Assembly: GCA_905234235.1 (NCBI GenBank)
Contig: CAJOHN010000001.1
Location: 83,026-147,025 of the forward strand
Direction: 5' to 3'
DNA length: 64,000 bases
Origin: an uncultured Selenomonadaceae bacterium
GTDB lineage: Bacteria > Bacillota > Negativicutes > Selenomonadales > Selenomonadaceae
Shown here: positions 27,264 to 36,495 of the stretch, piece after piece
Layout of the letters: each line of letters begins with the position of its first letter
Position numbering within the stretch: position 1 is the first letter of the stretch
Translations under genes and position numbers: made by a program
Notes under the pieces: generated by a model
What the model was told of the DNA's origin: nothing
Databases searched by the model: none
Seen by the model: only the letters and a program-made list of their open reading frames with translations

Positions 27264-27328
27264 ACTGAATCGGAATAATTCCCTGTCAAACACGACCAAT
27301 TTCAGCATGAAACACTAATGAATGCCCG

Positions 27329-27357
27329 TTGCCCGAAGCCGCAAGCTTTGCTACAAT
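27329..27357 (+). promoter_or_regulatory. Promoter for the HPr-like gene
   Basis: TTGCCC, 17 bases, TACAAT, 62 bases before the ATG. Confidence 0.6.
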
Positions 27358-27418
27358 ACAATCGACGCAGGGAGGCGCAGAGGGATTTAAGGGAAGTACT
27401 TAAAAGGAGTTGTTCAAA

Positions 27419-27757
27419 ATGAAAAACGCATACAAAACTAAAACTGACAATAAAATCGCAGCGACTGCCGAAGTTAAACCGGCGGCGCGTCCGGAAGTAT
27501 CGTTCATCATGGTAAGCAAAGGCGTGCTTGGTTTCAGAGAGAGCGCGCACCTCGTGAAAATCGCTGAGGATACCGATTGTGCAATAAGCATTGCGTCCGG
27601 TAAAAAATACGGCTCGACTGAAAGTATCTTGTCGCTTGTAAATCTTGGTATCAATAAGGGTAAAAGCCTTGTCCTCAACATTAAGGGCGAACGTAACGAG
27701 GAGGCTTTCCGCGAGATTTCAAAAATTATCGGCGGCGAAACCGACGGTAACAGCTAA
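27419..27757 (+). CDS. HPr-like protein lacking the phosphorylatable His (Crh-like)
   Basis: A 112-residue protein. A charged tail of about 28 residues precedes an HPr fold (about 29-108). The active-site GIHARPA of HPr is replaced by GFRESAH, so His15 and Arg17 are missing and PTS phosphotransfer is not expected. The regulatory-site KSIMGVMSLGI equivalent is ESILSLVNLGI, keeping the Ser46 position. That pattern recalls Crh, a catabolite-repression co-factor. Monocistronic, with its own promoter and terminator. ATG 27419 is nine bases after AAAGGAG. Confidence 0.8.
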   Translation: MKNAYKTKTDNKIAATAEVKPAARPEVSFIMVSKGVLGFRESAHLVKIAEDTDCAISIASGKKYGSTESILSLVNLGINKGKSLVLNIKGERNEEAFREISKIIGGETDGNS

Positions 27758-27804
27758 TTTGCCATCTACTTTAACCCACCCACTCATATAAATACCCACT
27801 AGAG

Positions 27805-27840
27805 TCTCCGACTTAAAAATTTCGGAGGCAACTTTTTTTT
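27805..27840. terminator. Terminator between convergent genes
   Basis: CTCCGA pairs with TCGGAG around a 10-base A/T loop, and eight T follow. It serves the HPr-like gene and reaches the gdpP stop at 27839. Confidence 0.75.
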
Positions 27841-29914
27841 ATCTGTTGACGGGTTTATCAGTTTCGGCAATGTAATTTCTCGCCGCCTCAACGACAGAAT
27901 CTTTTAAATCCAAAAGCGGCACGTTTTTAACTTGCGCGCCCGCTACGTTTTGATGTCCGCCGCCGCCAAATTTCTCCATAATAACTTGAACATTTAAATC
28001 GCCGCTGGAACGTGCACTTATTCCGACGGTGTCATTTTTCATTTGGAAAAGTATAATCGTCATGCGCACGCCCTCGACTCTCAACAACGAATCAGCCGCT
28101 TGCCCCGCGATTGCTTGGACGTTCGGGATTATGTGGTCGATATAAGAGACGACAAGCCCGCCCTCGTAATACTCGGATTGTGCTTTCGTCTTGGCAAGCG
28201 ATACCGTCGTTTCGTAATCAGATTTGAAAAGATAATTCACAGCCACAGGGTCGGCTCCGCTCCGCCGCAGATAAGCCGCCGCCTCGAACGTCCTCGCGCC
28301 CGTTTGTATTGAAAAATTTTTCGTGTCAACGACAATGCCGGAATAAATCGCCGTCGCCGCAGACTTCCCAATCCGCATTTTTTCATCGAAGTACATTAAA
28401 AGTTCCGTAACCATCTCACAAGTTGAACTCGCGCTCGGCTCCAAATAAGTTATCGCGGGATTTTTAATCGTAGTTTCACTGCGGCGGTGATGATCAATCA
28501 CGATAACTTTTTTTATGCGGTCGAGGAGAATCGGCGCGGCGACGAGTTTCGGAATAAAAGTATCGACGACGACAAGCACAGGGTCAAGCGCGGTTGATAT
28601 GGTAACTTCATTTGTGCTGACGAATAAATCTTTGTAGTTGTCATCCTTGTCAAGGAGCTCGATAATTTTTTCGACGCTGTCCAGCCAGTTGCTGAGGACG
28701 ATATGAACAGGTTTATTCAAACTCCGCGCCATAAGCGCAACGCCAACCGCCGCCCCGAACGCATCATAATCCTCGCGGGCGTGCCCCATGATAAAAATTT
28801 CGTCCGCCGCTTCCATATGGTCGCGAATCGAATGGCTCATGACGCGGGCTTTGACGCGAGTATTTTTTTCAACAGCTTTAGCGCGTCCGCCGAAAAATTG
28901 CATTTTGTCGCTTATGTTCACGGCAACTTGATCTCCGCCGCGTGCCAATGCCAGTTGAAGTCCCGCCTGCGCCTTATCGCCGAGTTCATTCATTGATTGT
29001 TCGTCGGAAGATTTTTCAGCGACTGCCGCGCCCATCGATAACGTGACTTGCAGTTGATGTTTGTTGACGAGTTGGCGAACTTTGTCCAGCACGATAAATT
29101 TTTCTTCAATAGCCCGTTCAAGGGCGCAACGTTCCAAAATTACCAGATATAAATCGCTTGACACGCGCCGTATGAAGCCCGCAAGCCCCGCGACCCATTC
29201 CTCTAAAATTTCGCTGACCGATAACATTAGCGAAGTTTTTTCAGCCTCGTTGAGCCCTTGCATTATCTCATCGTAATTGTCGACTTGCACATAAATTAAC
29301 GCCGTCCGACTCCGCGAATATTCAATCTTTAAATCTTCGTAAAGTGTTATTTCGTGCGCGAACAATACTATCATCCGCGAATAATCTTCATTGGCTTGCA
29401 AGTGCCGATACCTAATCAGAAAGTAGCGATAAAATTTTTCAACCCCGCCGCTCTCCAAAGCTTTGTGACGTAGCGATTTAACTTTATACTCTCCTTCTTG
29501 CGGCGCGGGTTCCGTACCGTTTGGCGCGAGCGATAAAATTTCTTTGGGAAGAAGCCCCTCCCAAAATTCCTCAACGTCCATGCCTTGTTGCGGAATAACT
29601 TCGGAGAAATCTTGCATGATTGAATTGCACCATTGAAGCTGCCCTTCCTCGTCGACGACGATTATCCCTTCCGGTAACTTCGTCATCGCGTAATACATCA
29701 TGTCGTTGAAATTCCCAATGACATTCTCGGCGTACTCTTTGAATCTTTTTTCTCTGTGCTTGCGGCGCACGCAGGCAAACCAAACCAGTAACGCCCACAC
29801 CAAAAAAGCCATCGCGCCCAAAATTTTATTGTATTGAACGACGACCGCCACCATAACCAACATGACCGCCAAGTTTATCATTGCATCGGGCCACGCGGAT
29901 AAAATTCTCGGCAC
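27839..29914 (-). CDS. gdpP: Cyclic-di-AMP phosphodiesterase GdpP
   Basis: A 691-residue GdpP. Two membrane helices lie at about 8-50, a PAS-like domain at about 80-180 and a degenerate GGDEF at about 185-310. The DHH phosphodiesterase core at about 345-500 contains GHAREDYDAFGAAVG and IVIDHHRR. DHHA1 at the end has FGGGGHQNVAGAQV. It degrades c-di-AMP made by CdaA (61585-62436). GTG 29914 is preferred: GGGAAG lies seven bases upstream and overlaps the yybS stop. A TTG at 29932 has no SD. Confidence 0.93.
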   Translation of the reverse strand: MPRILSAWPDAMINLAVMLVMVAVVVQYNKILGAMAFLVWALLVWFACVRRKHREKRFKEYAENVIGNFNDMMYYAMTKLPEGIIVVDEEGQLQWCNSIMQDFSEVIPQQGMDVEEFWEGLLPKEILSLAPNGTEPAPQEGEYKVKSLRHKALESGGVEKFYRYFLIRYRHLQANEDYSRMIVLFAHEITLYEDLKIEYSRSRTALIYVQVDNYDEIMQGLNEAEKTSLMLSVSEILEEWVAGLAGFIRRVSSDLYLVILERCALERAIEEKFIVLDKVRQLVNKHQLQVTLSMGAAVAEKSSDEQSMNELGDKAQAGLQLALARGGDQVAVNISDKMQFFGGRAKAVEKNTRVKARVMSHSIRDHMEAADEIFIMGHAREDYDAFGAAVGVALMARSLNKPVHIVLSNWLDSVEKIIELLDKDDNYKDLFVSTNEVTISTALDPVLVVVDTFIPKLVAAPILLDRIKKVIVIDHHRRSETTIKNPAITYLEPSASSTCEMVTELLMYFDEKMRIGKSAATAIYSGIVVDTKNFSIQTGARTFEAAAYLRRSGADPVAVNYLFKSDYETTVSLAKTKAQSEYYEGGLVVSYIDHIIPNVQAIAGQAADSLLRVEGVRMTIILFQMKNDTVGISARSSGDLNVQVIMEKFGGGGHQNVAGAQVKNVPLLDLKDSVVEAARNYIAETDKPVNR

Positions 29915-29918
29915 TTGA

Positions 29919-30875
29919 TCACTTCCCGTCAAAAAATCTTTTCCGATAATCCAAGAGCATATCGATTAAGCCGGTTATCGCTACCAGTTGCAAAAAAAGC
30001 ATGTTCACCAAAATTAAAACGTAAATCACTCGCCGCAAAAATTTCGAGACTTTGTAGCGGTCAAAGATAAACGACAGCAACGACAGCCCTTGAATCGCGC
30101 CGACTGCCGTCGATATGATTAAAATGTTCAGCGAAATTTCTTCAATCATCGTCCAGCCACGCGTCACGCCCCAATAAATTCCCAACGCTCCGAACGCCGC
30201 CAGATATAAAAATACCGCAGGGAATTTCCATTCGGCAAACGACGGGAACAGCGGTAATTTCATCTGCAACTTCGGGAAAATCCATTTCGACGTAAACCAA
30301 ACCGCTAATGTATTCGTCAGCGAAGTCAGCAAAACCAACGTCGGCATTAACAGGGCTAACGTTTGCAACGCGGGTTCGACTTGTTTTTTAGCGTCGGCGA
30401 TTCGCGTTTGTTCAACGCCCATTGATTCATACATTGCAAAAGATTCGTTAAAAGACTCGCGTACCATTTCGATTTGCGTTTCGATAAAGTTCACGTCCAG
30501 CATCGCCATGAGAATTCCCAGCGATAAAATCTGCGCGGCGGAGGCGACGATTAATGTTGTGATGAAAATTCTAACCGCGCCGAAATTTTTTCTGACACTC
30601 CAACCGAGCGCAACGCCACAAATTCCAAAACTCAACGCGAGACGGACGGCAGGTAACGGGCTGATTAAAATCGTCAGCAAAATAAACGTGACGACCAACG
30701 CGATTAAACCTTTATCGGCTCCTTGACGTACCGTTAAAATCGCAAGCGGTACCGCGCAGAAAAATTCAACTAACATGCCGAAGAGCGGGACGTAAACCGC
30801 GACGAGCCCCATGATTACAGTTATCGCCACGAGCAAGCCGCCCTCTACCGTCGGCGTGATACTTTTACTCATCAT
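29919..30875 (-). CDS. YybS-family (DUF2232) membrane protein
   Basis: A 318-residue protein with about eight membrane segments of the YybS/DUF2232 family. It is usually found, as here, just before gdpP (and rplI) in Bacillota. Function unknown. ATG behind CGGAGGAAA. Confidence 0.85.
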   Translation of the reverse strand: MMSKSITPTVEGGLLVAITVIMGLVAVYVPLFGMLVEFFCAVPLAILTVRQGADKGLIALVVTFILLTILISPLPAVRLALSFGICGVALGWSVRKNFGAVRIFITTLIVASAAQILSLGILMAMLDVNFIETQIEMVRESFNESFAMYESMGVEQTRIADAKKQVEPALQTLALLMPTLVLLTSLTNTLAVWFTSKWIFPKLQMKLPLFPSFAEWKFPAVFLYLAAFGALGIYWGVTRGWTMIEEISLNILIISTAVGAIQGLSLLSFIFDRYKVSKFLRRVIYVLILVNMLFLQLVAITGLIDMLLDYRKRFFDGK

Positions 30876-30898
30876 TTTCCTCCGAAAAAATTTTACGC

Positions 30899-30904
30899 AT
30901 TATA
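30899..30904 (-). promoter_or_regulatory. -10 box for yybS-gdpP
   Basis: A perfect TATAAT on the minus strand, 24 bases before the yybS ATG. No convincing -35 at normal spacing. Confidence 0.4.
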
Positions 30905-31012
30905 TCAAACCGCGCAGGCTTTTACCAGAATCTAACTCTGCAAAAATTTTCTCGTTTGCATAGCGGGCGCGATTGTGTTATCGTTGCCGTAAATTTTAAA
31001 GGGGCGATTGAT

Positions 31013-31375
31013 TTGGCTGATAAAAAATTTTACGGAGCCGCGCAGGAACTTCGCACGACGCTTACGGATTCGATAAACGCAGGTAAGCCGCCGCTTGAAA
31101 TAATTTTGGAATTGGCAAAGGCGGTCGGCGAATTATCGGGCGAGGATTCTTATTACGAAACGACGCGTGAACAAATTTTGGCGGTGTACGGACTTGCGCT
31201 CGGCGATAAATTTATTTTGGATGACGAACTCGCGGCGGTTAAAACTCGGCTCGAAAAAATTTGCGCGGCTTACGAAAATCCCGACTTCACGGAGGAGGAA
31301 CATATTCGTATCGGCTACGCGCTTGAAAATCATAAAAAAGAAATCGCACGGCTCGAACGTTTAAAAAATGCTTGA
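31013..31375 (+). CDS. Small helical protein of unknown function
   Basis: A 120-residue, charged, helix-rich soluble protein with no recognised domain. TTG 31013 follows AAAGGGGCG by about eight bases. A TTGCAT-17-TATCGT promoter-like pair lies at 30956-30984. It overlaps the permease gene by eight bases, so it is probably a member of the ABC cassette. Confidence 0.65.
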   Translation: MADKKFYGAAQELRTTLTDSINAGKPPLEIILELAKAVGELSGEDSYYETTREQILAVYGLALGDKFILDDELAAVKTRLEKICAAYENPDFTEEEHIRIGYALENHKKEIARLERLKNA

Positions 31376-32093
31376 AGATATTCTAACGATAATGTGGCGC
31401 GATTGGCTTGTCTTACGGCGGCGGCTGAAGAAATTTATTTTATCGCGGCTCGTGACGCCGGTTTTATATCTGGTCGCATTCGGCTGGGGATTAGGGAAAA
31501 ATATTAATCTTGCGTCGGGCAGTTACTTAGATTTTCTTGTGCCGGGGATTATCGCGCTCAATACAATGAACGTCAGCTATATGAGTGTCACGACGGTTCA
31601 CGCCGAGCGCGTCTATCATAAAAGTTTGGAAGAATATCTGAGCGCACCGATTGAACCGGCGGCGTTTGTTATCGGGAAAATTTTATCGGCAGTCGTGCGG
31701 GCGTTAATCTCAACCACTTTGATTTTGAGCGTGGCGATAATTTTTGGCGCGAGTTTAAATTTTGCGCCGCTGAATTTTTTAATCGTCATCGTGCTGAACT
31801 CGATAATTTTCGCGAGCGTATGTTTCTGCGCGGCGTTGAAGGTTCAAACTTACGAGGAGCTTGCGCAAGTCAACACGTATCTTTTAATGCCGATGAGTTT
31901 TTTATGCGGGACGTTCTTCAACACAGCAGAATTGCCGCCCGCCGTCCGAATCGTGATTGAAATTTTGCCGCTCACTCACACCAGCCAATTACTCCGCGCA
32001 GGTTTCAACTTGTCGTCGTTTTTGATACTGCTAATTTACGCGGTAGTTTTATTATGGTTGGCGACGCGATTTTTTAAGAGGTTATCAACGTGA
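31368..32093 (+). CDS. ABC-2-type transporter permease
   Basis: A 241-residue permease with six membrane segments of the ABC-2 (drug/polysaccharide exporter, NodJ-like) family. N-terminal cytoplasmic helix MLEDILTIMWRDWLVLRRR, then the conserved-type stretch ERVYHKSLEEYLSAPIEP. The C-terminal half has LPLTHTSQLLRAGF. It pairs with the ATPase that starts inside its stop codon. Confidence 0.88.
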   Translation: MLEDILTIMWRDWLVLRRRLKKFILSRLVTPVLYLVAFGWGLGKNINLASGSYLDFLVPGIIALNTMNVSYMSVTTVHAERVYHKSLEEYLSAPIEPAAFVIGKILSAVVRALISTTLILSVAIIFGASLNFAPLNFLIVIVLNSIIFASVCFCAALKVQTYEELAQVNTYLLMPMSFLCGTFFNTAELPPAVRIVIEILPLTHTSQLLRAGFNLSSFLILLIYAVVLLWLATRFFKRLST

Positions 32094-32815
32094 AACATAC
32101 TCAATCGAAACTTTGCACGACGCAGATAGAAAATTTTGGCGTCAAAGTCGGCGAGCTGATTATTTTCGAGGACGTGAACTTTACGATTCATTGCGGCGAA
32201 CTGACGGCTTTAATCGGACCGAACGGCGCGGGCAAGTCGACGCTTTTAAAATCGATTCTCGGCGAAGTTAAGCACGTGGGCAAGTTGAATTACTTCGACG
32301 CGAAAGGCGAACACCTCAGCCCGATTATCGGCTACGTCCCGCAAACTTTGAAATTCGACGCGACGAGCCCCACGACCGTTTTAGATTTATTTATGGCGTG
32401 CCTGACGTGGCGACCGGTTTGGCTGTGCAGTTCCAAATTTATCCGCAAGCGTGTAACAAAAAATCTCCGGCGCGTCAAAGCTGAACATTTAATCGACCGA
32501 AGATTAGGAGCGTTATCGGGTGGAGAATTGCAAAGAATTTTATTAGCCCTCGCGCTTGATCCGTTACCCGACTTGCTTTTATTGGACGAACCGATTAGCG
32601 GCGTCGACAAAATCGGCATGAGAATTTTTTATGAACTTGTCGCCGAACTCAAAGCGGCGGAGGATATGGCGATACTTTTAATCTCGCACGATTTGGAGAT
32701 GATTGAACGTTTCGCCGACAAAGTGATTCTGCTGAATAAAAAAGTTTTAAAAATCGGCAAGGCGCACGAAGTCTTTAACTCCGACGAAATGCACGAAGTC
32801 TTTACAAAAAAATAA
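32090..32815 (+). CDS. ABC transporter ATP-binding protein
   Basis: A 241-residue ATPase with Walker A GPNGAGKST at about 43-51, signature LSGGELQR near 142, Walker B LLLLDEP near 160 and switch His in SHD near 200. By sequence it looks more like metal-uptake (ZnuC/MntB-type) ATPases than like the usual ABC-2 partners. GTG start overlaps the permease TGA. The substrate is unknown. Confidence 0.88.
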   Translation: MKHTQSKLCTTQIENFGVKVGELIIFEDVNFTIHCGELTALIGPNGAGKSTLLKSILGEVKHVGKLNYFDAKGEHLSPIIGYVPQTLKFDATSPTTVLDLFMACLTWRPVWLCSSKFIRKRVTKNLRRVKAEHLIDRRLGALSGGELQRILLALALDPLPDLLLLDEPISGVDKIGMRIFYELVAELKAAEDMAILLISHDLEMIERFADKVILLNKKVLKIGKAHEVFNSDEMHEVFTKK

Positions 32816-32858
32816 TCGCCGAGCAATCCAAGCCCAGCAATTTTTATTACAGACAAAT

Positions 32859-34142
32859 TTATAAGTACCATAAGTAAACGTAGACGGTTGAAATAATTAT
32901 CGACAGAATCATCAGCGGGAAGGCAACTTTCATAAAGCCGATAAACGAAATCGCACGCCCGCGTTGAGCCGCCATCGAAGCAACAACGACATTAGCCGAC
33001 GCGCCGATTAAAGTTCCGTTGCCGCCCAAGCACGCGCCCAGTGCCAAGCTCCACCACATCGGGTCAAGATTCGTTAAGCCCATTTGCCCCATGTCTTTTA
33101 TCAACGGAATCATCGTCGCGACAAACGGAATATTATCGATAAACGCCGACGCAATCGCGCTCATCCACAGGATTATCATCGCCGTCAACGTAACGTCGCC
33201 CTGCGTGATTTTAATTGCCTCTTCCGCCAGCATTTTTATTACGCCCGTCTCAACCAACGCGCCGACTAAAATAAACAGCCCGCCAAAGAAAAATATCGCA
33301 AGCCATTCAACTTTGCTCAGCATTTTGGCAATCATTTCTTCGTTGTGCGAATAGGTTATCAGCAGTAACAAGCTCGCGCCCGTCAAAGCCGCCGTCGCAG
33401 ATTCAAGCCCAAGCATTCCGTGAAATGCGAACAAGCTTATCGTTATCGCGAGGACAAACAAACATTTTTTCAGCAGGAGATGGTCGGTAATTTGTTCGTG
33501 TTCGTTGAGCCGCATAACTTTATCTTGAAGTTCGGGCTTGGTGTGCAAATCATTTTTATAAATCATAACCAGCAAGCCGACTGTCACGAGGAAAATTAAA
33601 ATTGATACCGCCGTCATGTTGAGGATAAAATCGCCGAAGCTCAATCCGACAGCCGAGCCAATCATAATGTTAGGCGGGTCGCCGATAAGCGTTGCGGTGC
33701 CGCCGATATTCGAGCTGATAATCTGCGCCATCAGGAACGGCTTAACGTCAACTTTCAACTGTGCGGCGATATTAAAAGTTATCGGCACGGTTAAAAGAAC
33801 AGTCGTAACGTTGTCGAGGAGCGCGGAACAAACAGCAGTCAAAGTACTCAGCGCGACGAGCAACGCCACCGGTTGAGCCTTAACTTTTTTCGCAGACCAT
33901 ATCGCCAAAAAATTGAACAGCCCCGTTTCGCTGGTTATGTTTACAACAATCATCATGCCCATAAGCAAACCGATTGTGTTAAAGTCGATGTGATGAACTG
34001 CGGTTTCTTGGTCGAGGATGCCGAGTAAAATCATCAACATCGCGCCGAAAAGCCCGACAACTGTTCGGTGAACTTTCTCCGAAATTATCAGCGCGTAGGC
34101 GGTTATGAATATCGCAATCGCCACGTAAGTCATAGTGTCCAT
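32859..34142 (-). CDS. ArsB/NhaD-family ion transporter
   Basis: A 427-residue protein with 11-12 membrane segments of the ion-transporter superfamily (ArsB/NhaD/P-protein). Duplicated half-motifs are seen: LLDNVTTVLLTVPI with SSNIGGTATLIGDPPNIMIG near 105-155, and AFIDNIPFVATMIPL with GACLGGNGTLIGASANVV near 330-390. It could exchange sodium or arsenite/other anions; no ars genes are near. Last in the strand run from 37275. Confidence 0.85.
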   Translation of the reverse strand: MDTMTYVAIAIFITAYALIISEKVHRTVVGLFGAMLMILLGILDQETAVHHIDFNTIGLLMGMMIVVNITSETGLFNFLAIWSAKKVKAQPVALLVALSTLTAVCSALLDNVTTVLLTVPITFNIAAQLKVDVKPFLMAQIISSNIGGTATLIGDPPNIMIGSAVGLSFGDFILNMTAVSILIFLVTVGLLVMIYKNDLHTKPELQDKVMRLNEHEQITDHLLLKKCLFVLAITISLFAFHGMLGLESATAALTGASLLLLITYSHNEEMIAKMLSKVEWLAIFFFGGLFILVGALVETGVIKMLAEEAIKITQGDVTLTAMIILWMSAIASAFIDNIPFVATMIPLIKDMGQMGLTNLDPMWWSLALGACLGGNGTLIGASANVVVASMAAQRGRAISFIGFMKVAFPLMILSIIISTVYVYLWYL

Positions 34143-34154
34143 TGAGTAATCTCC

Positions 34155-34466
34155 CTAGAAAATTTTTTTGTCAACGACGGTTAAGGTTATGCGTTCGCCG
34201 TCGCGTTTTATTTTGAAGTTGTAACTCTTGACGCCCGCATTAGACAGCTCAATCCTAAGCGCGAGTAATTCTTTGCCGAGTTTGTCGGTAAGTTCGGGCG
34301 TGAATCCTGCCTTTGCAAGCGGCGCGGGCGGAGCTTCTGCCTCTTCGAGAGCACGGAGTTTTTCTGCTTTCTTTGCGGCGGTTAAAAGTTGCTGTTCAAT
34401 CGTCTCTTCCTCGATGTAATTTTTAACCATATCTTTATCGGTCAATCCACGCGGAATTTTCGGCAT
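34155..34466 (-). CDS. Small conserved-looking protein, unknown
   Basis: A 103-residue protein. An N-terminal charged helix (KDMVKNYIEEETIEQQLL) is followed by an Ala/Pro linker and a C-terminal beta-rich end (YNFKIKRDGERITLTVVDKKIF). No family recognised. Six bases after glnS on the same strand. Confidence 0.65.
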   Translation of the reverse strand: MPKIPRGLTDKDMVKNYIEEETIEQQLLTAAKKAEKLRALEEAEAPPAPLAKAGFTPELTDKLGKELLALRIELSNAGVKSYNFKIKRDGERITLTVVDKKIF

Positions 34467-34472
34467 AATCTA

Positions 34473-36125
34473 TCACCTCGCTTTGACTTTTGCCCAAGTA
34501 TCTTTTAAACCGACGACGCGATTAAAAACTAATTTATCGGGCGTGGTGTCGGGGTCGACGACGAAATATCCCAGCCGTAAAAATTGATAATGCGTGCCGT
34601 AATTTGTCCAACGAACGCTCGGCTCAATCAACGCCTGCTTGACAATCAACGAATCGGGATTAAGCGCGGCGATAAAATCTTCCGGCAATGTACCGTTTGC
34701 GTCGGTCGTCAAAAGATAATCGTAGAGTCTGACTTCGGCGGGCAATGCAAACTTCGCGCTAACCCAATGAATCGTGCCCTTGATTTTACGATTGGCAGTC
34801 GCGCCGCCCGATTTTGAAGTCGGGTCGATTGTGCAACGCAACTCGACAACCTCGCCCGCAGAATTTTTAATGACTTCCTCGCATTTGATGATGTAAGCGT
34901 ATTTTAAACGAACCTCGCCGCCGGGCTTGAGACGGAAAAATTTCTTGGGCGCGTCCTCCATAAAATCTTCGCGCTCGATAAAAATTTCCTTCGTGAACGG
35001 TACAAAGCGATTGCCGCCGCGTTTTGGATGCTTATCCGCCGTCAAATACTCAACGGAATTCTCATCAACGTTAGTCAGCACAACCTTAAGAGGGTCGAGG
35101 ACTGCCATAACTCTATCGGCGTTTTCGTTCAAATCCTCGCGGACGCAATGCTCCAACATCGCAATATCAACGACGCTGTTACTTTTAGCGACGCCAATAC
35201 GTTCGCAAAAATCTTTAATAGCCGCCGGAGTAAATCCTCTGCGCCTCAGTCCGCACAACGTCGGCATACGAGGATCGTCCCAGCCGCGAACATAACCCTC
35301 CTCGACAAGCTGACGAAGTTTTCTTTTACTGGTAATGGTGTTCGTCAAATCGAGGCGGGCAAATTCAATCTGGCGCGGGCGCGTGTTCACGTCGAAGCCT
35401 AACGAATCCAACAGCCAATCATAAAACGGGCGATGATCTTCAAATTCCAACGTGCAAACCGAGTGCGTAATATTTTCAATCGCATCTTCAAGCGGGTGCG
35501 CGAAGTCGTACATGGGATAAATCAGCCAATCGTCGCCGGTGTGATGATGTGTCGAGCGCGTGATTCGATAGATGACGGGGTCGCGCATGTTTATATTTGG
35601 GCTTGCCATGTCAATTTTCGCACGCAAAACTTTAGAGCCGTCTGGGAATTCGCCCGTCTTCATACGAGTAAACAAATCCAAATTTTCTTCGACGCTACGG
35701 TTGCGATATGGACTTTCCTTACCCGCCTCCGTCAACGTGCCGCGATAGTTGCGAATTTCTTCCGCGCTTAAATCGTCAACGTAAGCAAGCCCGCGCCTTA
35801 TCAACTCAACCGCATAATCATAGAGCTTGCCGAAATAATCCGACGCAAAAAATTTTCTGTCGCCCCAATCAAAGCCCAGCCACTTAATATCCTCTTGAAT
35901 CGAATCGACAAACTCAACGTCCTCTTTAGTCGGGTTGGTGTCGTCGAAACGCAAATTGCACAAGCCGCCGTTATGGAGCGCAAGCCCGAAGTTCAAGCAA
36001 ACCGATTTGGCGTGCCCGATGTGCAAGTAGCCGTTCGGTTCGGGTGGAAAACGCGTATGAATCCCTTCAGTGTACTTGCCTGCTTTTAAATCGTTTTCAA
36101 TCTCCTGCTGTACAAAATTTATCAT
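34473..36125 (-). CDS. glnS: Glutaminyl-tRNA synthetase
   Basis: A 550-residue class I GlnRS. HIGH motif in [20 protein letters not shown] near 27-47 and KMSKS-type motif TSKRKLRQL near 265. C-terminal anticodon-binding beta-barrels. The [13 protein letters not shown] form is diagnostic of GlnRS over GluRS. Many Bacillota lack it and use GatCAB amidation instead, so it is notable in this lineage. Operon position between two small unknown genes. Confidence 0.95.
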   Translation of the reverse strand: MINFVQQEIENDLKAGKYTEGIHTRFPPEPNGYLHIGHAKSVCLNFGLALHNGGLCNLRFDDTNPTKEDVEFVDSIQEDIKWLGFDWGDRKFFASDYFGKLYDYAVELIRRGLAYVDDLSAEEIRNYRGTLTEAGKESPYRNRSVEENLDLFTRMKTGEFPDGSKVLRAKIDMASPNINMRDPVIYRITRSTHHHTGDDWLIYPMYDFAHPLEDAIENITHSVCTLEFEDHRPFYDWLLDSLGFDVNTRPRQIEFARLDLTNTITSKRKLRQLVEEGYVRGWDDPRMPTLCGLRRRGFTPAAIKDFCERIGVAKSNSVVDIAMLEHCVREDLNENADRVMAVLDPLKVVLTNVDENSVEYLTADKHPKRGGNRFVPFTKEIFIEREDFMEDAPKKFFRLKPGGEVRLKYAYIIKCEEVIKNSAGEVVELRCTIDPTSKSGGATANRKIKGTIHWVSAKFALPAEVRLYDYLLTTDANGTLPEDFIAALNPDSLIVKQALIEPSVRWTNYGTHYQFLRLGYFVVDPDTTPDKLVFNRVVGLKDTWAKVKAR

Positions 36126-36137
36126 ATCAAAACTCCT

Positions 36138-36482
36138 TTACTTAAACGCCGCAACGACAAGTCCGCCGACTGCAAGCGCGATTGCTCCGAAGCCGACGAC
36201 TGCCGCGATTGTGAGGTTGTGAATCTGATTCGACAGTGTTTTAAAATTCTCATCAATCTTGTTGTAAAATCGCTCATTCATCTCGTGCATTTCGGAATCG
36301 TGCTTGCGTCTGTCTTCGTCTTGTCTGTCTTGCAAACGGCGCATATCTTCGCGTTGCTGACGAATTTCTTCCATCATCATGTTAAATTTGGTATCAAAAT
36401 TACTTAAAGCTTTATCCAATCGTGCATTTTGTGAATCGATTTGTCTTTGAAGTGATGTGTTTATTTGTTCTTGCTCGGTCAT
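36138..36482 (-). CDS. Coiled-coil protein with C-terminal membrane anchor
   Basis: A 114-residue protein. Gln/Arg/Glu-rich coiled coil spans about 5-85, followed by one hydrophobic segment (AAVVGFGAIALAVGGLVVAAF) at the C-terminus, as in tail-anchored proteins and phage-type DUF1640-like or haemolysin-XhlA-like proteins. No function assigned. ATG 36482 has GGGAGG seven bases upstream. Confidence 0.65.
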   Translation of the reverse strand: MTEQEQINTSLQRQIDSQNARLDKALSNFDTKFNMMMEEIRQQREDMRRLQDRQDEDRRKHDSEMHEMNERFYNKIDENFKTLSNQIHNLTIAAVVGFGAIALAVGGLVVAAFK

Positions 36483-36495
36483 TTTAAAAACCTCC

